This document shows positions 1-5,048 of a DNA stretch of 8,076 bases, piece after piece (the stretch's first letter is position 1; every line of letters starts with the position of its first letter). The stretch spans positions 1 to 8,076 of the forward strand of contig DYKC01000047.1 of NCBI GenBank assembly GCA_020722825.1, given 5' to 3'. The notes beneath the pieces were generated by a model. That model had not been told where the DNA came from and searched no databases. It saw only the letters and a program-made list of their open reading frames with translations. A program made the position numbers and the translations under genes. Source of the stretch: Vermiphilus sp. (GTDB lineage Bacteria; Ratteibacteria; UBA8468; B48-G9; JAFGKM01).

Positions 1-839
1 GCGGTAAGGTAAAAGGCGCTGCCATTGATGTTTTTGAAAAGGAACCCCCTACCGCGGACAATCCTCTTCTGAAAATGGAACAGGTCATTGTTACCCCTCA
101 TCTGGGGGCATCAACAAAAGAAGCGCAGGTAAACGTTGCCCAGCAACTTGCTTCACAGATAGTATCAGCACTGACGAAAAAAGTGGTTGTAAATGCAGTA
201 AACCTTCATTCCCTTGACAAAAACTCCATGGATAAACTCAGGGGGTATCTTTCCTTAGGTGAAAAACTTGGCATTCTTTTGAAACAACTGGCAGGAAAGG
301 GTATAAAAGAAGTTGGCATAACCTACAGCGGGGATATAATAAATTATGACCTTTCTCTTTTAAAAACGCAGATAATCATAGGACTTCTGAAAGACACGGA
401 AAAGATAAACCTGGTAAACGCATCACTCTTGGCAAAAGAGAAAGGTATACGTATTGATGAACGCCGACAGGAAACAAGTGGAGAGTTTACCAACCTTGTA
501 ACGGTTAAGGTCAAAAATGACAAGGAGGTCTCTGCTGGCGGAACAATTATAAGAGAAAGAGAACTAAGAATTGTCAAGATTAACGGTTTTTTGGTAGAAG
601 CCGTTCCTGAAGGTTATCTTCTGATATGTTATAATGAAGACAAACCCGGGATAATGGGACATATCGGCACTATCCTGGGCGAAAAGAAGGTAAACATAGC
701 GTCTATGACCCTGGGAAGGGACAGAAAAGGAGGACAGGCAATAACTGTTCTCAATCTGGATCAGGAAATAGACAATGAAGTCTTAAAGAGGATAGAGGAT
801 TTTCCGGCAATACATTCGGTAAAACTTGTAAGGATATAA
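1..839 (+). CDS. serA: D-3-phosphoglycerate dehydrogenase, C-terminal part (5' end outside window)
   Basis: This enzyme oxidises 3-phosphoglycerate with NAD in the cytoplasm, the first step of the phosphorylated serine pathway. The frame is open from the first full codon at base 3, so the start lies upstream; 278 residues are visible and roughly the first half is missing. The visible part opens with the end of the nucleotide-binding domain (GKVKGAAIDVFEKEPP, then VTPHLGAST, whose His is the catalytic histidine of the 2-hydroxyacid dehydrogenase family). A middle domain follows, resembling the allosteric substrate-binding domain of long-form SerA and ending near GGTIIRERELRIVKINGF. The last ~74 residues, from YLLICYNEDKPGIMGHIG, are an ACT domain, which in this family binds serine for feedback inhibition. 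The order catalytic-ASB-ACT marks the long type. The stop is TAA at 837-839 and no clear terminator follows. Family assignment is secure. Confidence 0.96.
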   Translation, partial: GKVKGAAIDVFEKEPPTADNPLLKMEQVIVTPHLGASTKEAQVNVAQQLASQIVSALTKKVVVNAVNLHSLDKNSMDKLRGYLSLGEKLGILLKQLAGKGIKEVGITYSGDIINYDLSLLKTQIIIGLLKDTEKINLVNASLLAKEKGIRIDERRQETSGEFTNLVTVKVKNDKEVSAGGTIIRERELRIVKINGFLVEAVPEGYLLICYNEDKPGIMGHIGTILGEKKVNIASMTLGRDRKGGQAITVLNLDQEIDNEVLKRIEDFPAIHSVKLVRI

Positions 840-1004
840 AAAGTGAAAAATAACAAACCCCAGATTAACATAAAAACAGATGTGCTTCTTTTTTGGAAAT
901 TTTTAATACCCATTACAAAATGTCATGCCGGATAACTCCTCTTTAACGAGGTAAAAAGATAGTTTGTCAATCTATTTTTCTTTCTGCCTCGCCGCAATTA
1001 AATC

Positions 1005-1070
1005 AGTTGTTAGTGGAAAGTGTGCAGTGACAGGTAAAAACGAATCACTATAGACTATTCACTAATCACT
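1005..1070. repeat. Inverted array of heptanucleotide repeats (AGTGNNN x4, then x4 inverted)
   Basis: Four consecutive seven-base units lie on the + strand at 1005-1032: AGTTGTT, AGTGGAA, AGTGTGC, AGTGACA. After a 10-base spacer, four more occupy 1043-1070 on the - strand: AGTGATT, AGTGAAT, AGTCTAT, AGTGATT. The period is exactly seven in both halves and each unit begins with AGT. The halves pair as an imperfect stem; 1010-1030 matches the reverse complement of 1045-1065 at 16 of 21 positions. The element ends 11 bases before the rny ribosome site, so a transcript reading through it would carry a hairpin just upstream. It resembles the short tandemly repeated heptamers described in cyanobacteria, or the remnant of a small dispersed element. 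The function is unknown. Confidence 0.7.
1027..1054 (+). promoter_or_regulatory. Weak candidate promoter for rny inside the heptad array
   Basis: GTGACA at 1027-1032 is one mismatch from the -35 consensus. A 16-bp spacer leads to TATAGA at 1049-1054. Transcription would start near 1061 and give a leader of about 30 bases. The match is only moderate and both boxes are made of repeat units, so it may be accidental; read-through from serA is the alternative. Confidence 0.25.
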
Positions 1071-1080
1071 GTCTTAAAAC

Positions 1081-1095
1081 GGGAGGTGATTATCA
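1081..1095 (+). promoter_or_regulatory. Strong ribosome binding site of rny that points to an ATT start at 1095
   Basis: GGAGGTGAT at 1082-1090 is a nine-base complement of the 16S anti-Shine-Dalgarno tail. The only canonical start codon nearby, GTG at 1086, lies inside this match and could not be placed in the P site while the match is paired. Thirteen bases after the first G of GGAGG is ATT at 1095. The HU gene in the same window has exactly the same 13-base distance from GGAGG to its ATG. No ATG, GTG or TTG occurs in frame before the coiled coil. Confidence 0.6.
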
Positions 1096-2669
1096 TTAAC
1101 GAGATAAACACAATAAAACTCATCCTGCCATGGTTTATTTTATGGGGAGGCATTTCTATACTTATAGGCTATTTATGGAGAAAGTATATTGGCGAAAGAA
1201 CCATCAAGACTGCTGAAAAAAGAGCAAAAGAAATTGTCAAAGAAGCAGAAAACCTTGCCCTTAACAAGAAACGCGAAGTTGACATTGAAGCTAAAGAGTT
1301 GATATACCGACTGAAAAATGAGTTTGAACGGGAAACGCGAAACAAAAGGAAAGAAATCCAGCTCCAGGAAAAACGTCTACAGCAGAGAGAACTGAATCTT
1401 GAGCGAAAATCCGAAATACTGGAAAAGAAAGAGAGTGCCATTTCCGTAAAAGAAAGGGCGATAGAGGCCAGAGAAGAAAACATTAAAAACAGGGAGTTTG
1501 AATATGCCGCTCTGATAGAAAAGACGAAGAGAAATCTTGCCAGTATATCCGGGATGTCTCCTGAGGCAGCAAAGAAACAGTTGCTTCAAATCATGGAACA
1601 GGATGCCCGGAAAGAAGCCGTTGCATTGTTTAACAAGATTGAGAAGGAAACAAGAGAAAAAGCAGAGGAAAAAGCGAGAGAAATTCTTTTAATGTCAATG
1701 CAAAAACTTGCTCCGGAAGCGGCATCAGAAAGTGTTGTATCCGTTGTAAGCCTTCCCAATGATGAAATCAAGGGCAGAATCATCGGTAGAGAGGGACGCA
1801 ACATCCGGGTGTTTGAAATGGCTACAGGTGTGGATCTTATAGTTGACGATACCCCGGAAGCTGTAATACTTTCTTCTTTCAATGCCTACAGGAGAGAAAT
1901 AGCGAGGCTGGCTCTTGAAAAACTGATAGCCGACGGACGTATACATCCCGGAAGAATTGAAGAGGTTGTTGAAAAGGTTAAGAAGAAACTTGAAGAGAGC
2001 ATAATTGAAGAAGGCAAAAATGCAATCTTTGAGGTAGGGATTGAAAATGTTCACCCTGAGATTGTAAAGCTACTTGGAAGGATGAAATACAGGACGAGTT
2101 ATGGTCAGAATACCTTGCAGCACGTTAAGGAAAGTGCCCTTCTTGCCGGAATGATTGCTGCAGAAATAGGGCTTGATATAAAAACGGCAAAAAGGGTAGC
2201 GCTTCTGCACGACATAGGAAAAGCCGTGGACCAGGAAGTCGAAGGAGCACACCCCGAACTAGGTGCGGATATACTGAGAAGGTATGGGGAAAGCGAGGTT
2301 GTGATTGATGGGGCACTGAATCACCACAAGGATGTTGAAATAAATACTCCTTATACCCTTCTGGCGCAGATTGCAGATGCAATCTCTGCTACCAGACCGG
2401 GCGCCAGGCGTGACACTCTGGAGAAATACCTACGAAGGATTGATGAGCTGGAAAAAATCGCTTCTGCATTTGAAGGAGTGAACAACGCATTTGCCATTTC
2501 TGCAGGTAGAGAAATTCGGGTTATTGTAAAACCGGAAAAAATAACAGACGATGCGGCAAAGATTCTTGCAAAGAATATAGCAAAAAAGATTGAAGATTCC
2601 ATGCAGTACATAGGACAGGTCAAGGTAACGGTTATAAGGGAAACAAGGGAAACTGAATTTGCAAGATAG
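1086..2669 (+). CDS. rny: Ribonuclease Y
   Basis: RNase Y is a membrane-anchored endoribonuclease that begins mRNA decay in bacteria lacking RNase E. The product has the complete family order: one N-terminal membrane span (about residues 10-30, LILPWFILWGGISILIGYL), a long charged coiled coil (about 38-205), a KH RNA-binding domain with GRIIGREGRNIR (about 230-241, GxxG loop G234-G237), and an HD metal-hydrolase domain with LLHDIGK (H375, D376), H346, H389 and H413/H414. At 527 residues its length is typical (about 510-530). The coordinates use GTG at 1086, the only canonical start codon; I think ATT at 1095 is more likely used, giving 524 residues. The frame is closed upstream by TAA at 1035. 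The gene has its own ribosome site and lies 246 bases after serA. Assignment is secure; only the start is uncertain. Confidence 0.97.
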   Translation: MIIINEINTIKLILPWFILWGGISILIGYLWRKYIGERTIKTAEKRAKEIVKEAENLALNKKREVDIEAKELIYRLKNEFERETRNKRKEIQLQEKRLQQRELNLERKSEILEKKESAISVKERAIEAREENIKNREFEYAALIEKTKRNLASISGMSPEAAKKQLLQIMEQDARKEAVALFNKIEKETREKAEEKAREILLMSMQKLAPEAASESVVSVVSLPNDEIKGRIIGREGRNIRVFEMATGVDLIVDDTPEAVILSSFNAYRREIARLALEKLIADGRIHPGRIEEVVEKVKKKLEESIIEEGKNAIFEVGIENVHPEIVKLLGRMKYRTSYGQNTLQHVKESALLAGMIAAEIGLDIKTAKRVALLHDIGKAVDQEVEGAHPELGADILRRYGESEVVIDGALNHHKDVEINTPYTLLAQIADAISATRPGARRDTLEKYLRRIDELEKIASAFEGVNNAFAISAGREIRVIVKPEKITDDAAKILAKNIAKKIEDSMQYIGQVKVTVIRETRETEFAR

Positions 2670-2681
2670 ATAACGGCTGGA

Positions 2682-2724
2682 CTTCTTGATTTTCAGAAAG
2701 TTAAAAACGCCGGATAGCAAGAAG
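2682..2724. repeat. Inverted repeat downstream of rny
   Basis: CTTCTTG at 2682-2688 pairs perfectly with CAAGAAG at 2718-2724 across a 29-base loop, 12 bases past the rny stop. There is no following T-tract, so it is not a standard intrinsic terminator. It could act as a 3' end stabiliser or be chance. The rest of 2670-2780 shows nothing else I recognise. Confidence 0.25.
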
Positions 2725-2780
2725 GTCAAGGGACGAAAAGGACCAAAATTACCAGTCTCTTGATATAACTAAAATTTCTC

Positions 2781-2809
2781 TTGACAAATTATATGAGTGG
2801 TTATAAAAT
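2781..2809 (+). promoter_or_regulatory. Promoter P1 of the HU gene
   Basis: A perfect -35 TTGACA at 2781-2786, a 17-bp spacer, and -10 TAAAAT at 2804-2809. Transcription would begin near 2816, leaving a leader of about 127 bases before the ATG at 2944. Confidence 0.7.
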
Positions 2810-2855
2810 AAAGGAAATTTGAGGTAAGAAGAAATTTAAAAACAGAACCTCTTTC

Positions 2856-2864
2856 TGTTATAAT
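2856..2864 (+). promoter_or_regulatory. Second candidate promoter P2 of the HU gene (extended -10)
   Basis: A perfect TATAAT at 2859-2864 is preceded by TG one base upstream (2856-2857), the extended -10 arrangement that tolerates a poor -35. The -35 position (2836-2841, TTAAAA) is weak. Start would be near 2871, giving a leader of about 73 bases. The small hairpin AACAGA/TCTGTT (2841-2846 with 2854-2859) overlaps the -10 element. Confidence 0.45.
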
Positions 2865-2928
2865 GTGGGGGAAAAGAGATAAATCATAACCCCGCGCTTA
2901 GAAAGTATATCAGGAAGAGTTCGGAGTA

Positions 2929-2943
2929 AAGGAGGTGAGAAGG
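2929..2943 (+). promoter_or_regulatory. Consensus ribosome binding site that fixes the HU start
   Basis: AAGGAGGTGA at 2929-2938 is a near-complete anti-Shine-Dalgarno complement placed five bases before ATG 2944. It rules out the in-frame GTG at 2935, which lies within the match. Confidence 0.9.
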
Positions 2944-3213
2944 ATGACCAAAGCAGAACTTATAGAAGCCGTAGCAAAGGTTGTTTCCAAGAAGAAGGAA
3001 GCCGTCGCAGCTGTTAATACCGTTCTGGACTCAATTAAGACATCTTTGAAAAAAGGCAAACCGGTAACACTGATAGGATTCGGAACTTTCAAGGTTGCCA
3101 AGAGAAAAGCAAGAGTGGGAAAAAATCCGAGAACAGGCCAGGAGATAAAGATTGCAGCAAAGAAGGTCCCGGTCTTCAAGGCGGGAAGCGACCTGAAAAA
3201 AGCAGTCCAATAA
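2944..3213 (+). CDS. hup: HU/IHF-family nucleoid DNA-binding protein
   Basis: HU-type proteins form dimers that bend and wrap DNA, shaping the nucleoid and assisting replication and recombination. The 89-residue product has the standard length and layout: a helical N-terminal dimerisation part beginning MTKAELIEAVAKVV, then VTLIGFGTFKVAKRKARVGKNPRTGQEIKI. That stretch carries the family signature and the beta-arm, with the conserved NPRTG loop whose proline intercalates into the DNA minor groove. The C-terminal helix is KAGSDLKKAV. ATG 2944 is chosen because the ribosome site sits directly before it. The gene is transcribed alone, with promoter candidates at 2781-2809 and 2856-2864 and a terminator at 3225-3262. 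HU and IHF subunits cannot be told apart reliably here; the presence of a single gene with no partner suggests HU. Confidence 0.96.
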   Translation: MTKAELIEAVAKVVSKKKEAVAAVNTVLDSIKTSLKKGKPVTLIGFGTFKVAKRKARVGKNPRTGQEIKIAAKKVPVFKAGSDLKKAVQ

Positions 3214-3224
3214 TTAAAGGAAGG

Positions 3225-3262
3225 GAAAAAGCGAACTTTTCAATAGGAAGGTTCGCTTTTTC
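3225..3262. terminator. Bidirectional intrinsic terminator between hup and lepB
   Basis: GAAAAAGCGAAC at 3225-3236 pairs perfectly with GTTCGCTTTTTC at 3251-3262. Further A-T and G-T pairs (3237-3240 with 3247-3250) extend it to about 16 bp with a short loop. The 3' arm supplies a T-rich run on the + strand, and the A-run of the 5' arm supplies one on the - strand. It lies 12 bases after the HU stop and 65 bases past the lepB stop, so it can end both convergent transcripts. Confidence 0.88.
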
Positions 3263-3265
3263 TAT

Positions 3266-3283
3266 TTATCCCGCTTATCCCGT
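3266..3283. repeat. Tandem 9-base duplication
   Basis: TTATCCCGC (3266-3274) is followed directly by TTATCCCGT (3275-3283). It lies in the short spacer between the shared terminator and the lepB stop. No function is evident; replication slippage is the simplest explanation. Confidence 0.4.
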
Positions 3284-3326
3284 AGTCTTCCTGTACACCT
3301 TCATTATGAGCGGTTATGATTTTATT

Positions 3327-3842
3327 TCATTCTTCCCGGATAGTAATTGAAAAACGGGTAAAGAGTCTGAAGTCTCTGAATGGCCAGTATTTGCATAAAA
3401 CCCTGCCGACAATAAGTCCTTCATCAACAGGTCCCCATAAACTACTGTCTTCGCTTTCATTTCTGTTGTCCCCGAGTAAAAAATATTCGTTTTCTCCTAT
3501 CTGTTTTTTCAGGTTATATACAGGCGGTTCTTTTATGTACGGTTCATAAAGTTTTTCCCCGTTAATAAAAACAGTTCTGTCTTTAACTTCAATAGTTTCA
3601 TAAGGCAGACCTATTACCCTTTTTACTAATTTTTCATCTTCTCCTACGGGTGCCTGCAAAAGAACGATATCACCTCTTGTCAGTCGTCCTTTTTTCACAG
3701 TAACAATTTTGTCATTCACCCTCAGCGTCGGTTCCATTGACGAAGAGACAATCTTAAAAAATCTTACCTCTTTTATCCCAAAGATATATCCAATAAGAAA
3801 AAACAGACCTACAAGAACCAGATTTCGTATAATTTTCATCAT
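3327..3842 (-). CDS. lepB: Signal peptidase I (type I leader peptidase)
   Basis: This membrane serine protease removes signal peptides from exported preproteins on the outer face of the cytoplasmic membrane. The 171-residue product has one N-terminal membrane span (about residues 5-22, IRNLVLVGLFFLIGYIFG). Box B is IVSSSMEPTL with the nucleophile Ser35, box D is KLVKRVIGLP with the general base Lys74, and box E is GDNRNESEDSSLWGPV (about 124-139). Length is near the short Gram-positive-like form and far below the ~320 residues of E. coli LepB, which has two spans and extra loops. ATG 3842 (or the adjacent ATG 3839) is chosen over the upstream TTG at 3878 because that TTG is part of the -35 box. 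No ribosome site precedes the ATG, and the predicted transcript start coincides with it. The neighbours are unrelated in function. Confidence 0.95.
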   Translation of the reverse strand: MMKIIRNLVLVGLFFLIGYIFGIKEVRFFKIVSSSMEPTLRVNDKIVTVKKGRLTRGDIVLLQAPVGEDEKLVKRVIGLPYETIEVKDRTVFINGEKLYEPYIKEPPVYNLKKQIGENEYFLLGDNRNESEDSSLWGPVDEGLIVGRVLCKYWPFRDFRLFTRFSITIREE

Positions 3843-3849
3843 ACAAATT

Positions 3850-3878
3850 ATTGTAATATCAAGAAAGAGACAAGTCAA
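3850..3878 (-). promoter_or_regulatory. lepB promoter, probably giving a leaderless transcript
   Basis: On the - strand, TTGACT (3878-3873), a 17-bp spacer, then TACAAT (3855-3850). Both boxes are one mismatch from consensus. Seven bases past the -10 is the A of ATG 3842, so the mRNA probably starts at or within a base or two of the start codon. Confidence 0.7.
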
Positions 3879-3885
3879 TCATTTT

Positions 3886-3914
3886 TTGACATAGCCGGGA
3901 TAATATAATAGAAT
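3886..3914 (+). promoter_or_regulatory. Promoter of the PfkB-family kinase gene
   Basis: A perfect -35 TTGACA at 3886-3891, a 17-bp spacer and TAGAAT at 3909-3914. Start would be near 3921, leaving about 60 bases of leader. Its -35 box is only seven bases from the lepB -35 box on the opposite strand. Confidence 0.72.
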
Positions 3915-3980
3915 TCTTGAATAAAATCTTCCCATCACCTTTAATTCTCTCCACAATGCGGAGAAGGGACAAGAAGAATT

Positions 3981-4931
3981 ATGGCAAACAAAAATGTTGT
4001 CTGTATCGGTATCATCGCGGGCGATTTCCTCGTTAAACCGGTGGAAAAAATGCCCGAGAAAGGCAAACTGGTTCTGGTTGATAGAACAGAACTCCATATC
4101 GGCGGATGCGCCGCCAATACAGCGATAGTTCTGAAAAAGCTGGGTGTTGATGTTGCAGTAATAAGCAAGGTTGGTAACGACAATCTCGGGAAATTCGTGC
4201 TTGACAAACTCAGAGAAGAGGGAATAAATATATCCAGGACAATGGTAAGTGACAGCATGACAAACACATCAGGTACATCAGTTCTCATTCACTCTGACGG
4301 AGAACGTTCCTTCATCCATTCGATTGGCACAAACGCGGAGTTTAAATTAAAGGACATAGACGTTGACTTTGTAAATAAATTCTCCATCCTCCACATTGCA
4401 GGAGCACTCTTAATGCCGGGTTTTGATGGTGACCCGATGGCAGAGACATTTAAAAGAGCAAAAGAAGCAGGACTTACAACCTGCCTTGATACAGCGTGGG
4501 ATTCATCTGGCAAATGGATGAAACTTCTGGAAAAGTCCTTGCCATATGTAGATTATTTCCTACCCAGCATAGAAGAAGCACGAATGATTACGGGCAAGGA
4601 TGCTCCCGAGGATATTGCCTCCTTTCTCCTTTCCAGAGGGGTCGGGAATGTTGGCTTAAAGATGGGAGGGGAAGGCTCCTTTATAATGAATAGTTCGGAG
4701 CAACACCGTTTCAAGGCATTAGACATAGAGGTTTCTGATACTACAGGGTGTGGAGATGCTTATGCAGCGGGATTTATCGCAGGACTGGCCAGAAAATTCT
4801 CTTTTGAAAAATGCGGTATGCTGGCAAATCTGACAGGCGCCAAGATTGCCACATCCATAGGCGCAACCTCCGGAGTTTCCTCTTTTGCAGATATTCTTGA
4901 GTTTGGTAGAAAACACGGATACATCTTTTAA
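3981..4931 (+). CDS. PfkB/ribokinase-family carbohydrate kinase, substrate unknown
   Basis: Members of this family transfer phosphate from ATP to a hydroxymethyl group of a sugar or nucleoside in the cytoplasm. The 316-residue protein has the usual family length. Signature 1 is at residues 41-67 (GGCAANTAIVLKKLG, then VGND). The ATP-site region KMGGEGSF is at 228-234, and signature 2, DTTGCGDAYAAGF, at 253-265 contains the anion-hole glycines and the catalytic base Asp259. The N-terminal VVCIGIIAGDFLVKPVEKMPEKG is also typical. Nothing in the sequence decides between ribose, fructose, adenosine or another substrate, so no gene symbol is given. The ribosome site is weak (purine-rich AAGAAG at 3971-3976, or AAGGG at 3964-3968). 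The gene has its own promoter and appears monocistronic; no sugar-transport or catabolic gene lies beside it. Confidence 0.92.
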   Translation: MANKNVVCIGIIAGDFLVKPVEKMPEKGKLVLVDRTELHIGGCAANTAIVLKKLGVDVAVISKVGNDNLGKFVLDKLREEGINISRTMVSDSMTNTSGTSVLIHSDGERSFIHSIGTNAEFKLKDIDVDFVNKFSILHIAGALLMPGFDGDPMAETFKRAKEAGLTTCLDTAWDSSGKWMKLLEKSLPYVDYFLPSIEEARMITGKDAPEDIASFLLSRGVGNVGLKMGGEGSFIMNSSEQHRFKALDIEVSDTTGCGDAYAAGFIAGLARKFSFEKCGMLANLTGAKIATSIGATSGVSSFADILEFGRKHGYIF

Positions 4932-4982
4932 TAATATAATACAGTCTGCCGCAGTCAGGATAAAATTCCCAGGTATAAACCC

Positions 4983-5011
4983 TTGACATATAAAACATAG
5001 ATGGGTATAAC
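4983..5011 (+). promoter_or_regulatory. Promoter of the dnaG-rpoD operon
   Basis: TTGACA (4983-4988), a 17-bp spacer, then TATAAC (5006-5011). Transcription would start near 5018 and give a leader of about 30 bases. With no terminator between dnaG and rpoD, this promoter should drive both. Confidence 0.72.
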
Positions 5012-5048
5012 TATAAAAATGTAAAAATAAAGGCGGGAATACGTTTAT

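Noticed and set aside
954..980. A/T-rich hairpin (about 955-962 with 972-979) as a serA terminator
   Set aside because: The stem is almost all A-T pairs with one G-T pair and a nine-base loop, and the tail is interrupted by C; too weak to call.
1725..2054. Long antisense frames opposite rny, such as this one of 109 codons
   Set aside because: They are mirror images of a strongly coding gene, rich in residues expected from reversed codons, and lack start signals.
2368..2385. AGATTGCA/TGCAATCT inverted repeat inside rny
   Set aside because: An 8-bp palindrome with a tiny loop is expected about once by chance in a window of this size.
3316..3549. Open frame on the + strand of 77 codons near the lepB 3' end
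   Set aside because: It lies fully opposite lepB, has no ribosome site and its product matches no family I know; the - strand frame has all signal peptidase boxes.
3876..3878. TTG as an upstream start for lepB, adding 12 residues
   Set aside because: The triplet is part of the -35 box TTGACT, so it would lie outside the transcript from that promoter, and the added residues look unlike a signal peptidase N-terminus.
3904..3909. Perfect TATAAT as the -10 of the kinase promoter
   Set aside because: It is only 12 bp from TTGACA, too short for sigma-70; TAGAAT at 3909-3914 has the right 17-bp spacer. It might still act alone as a weak second site.
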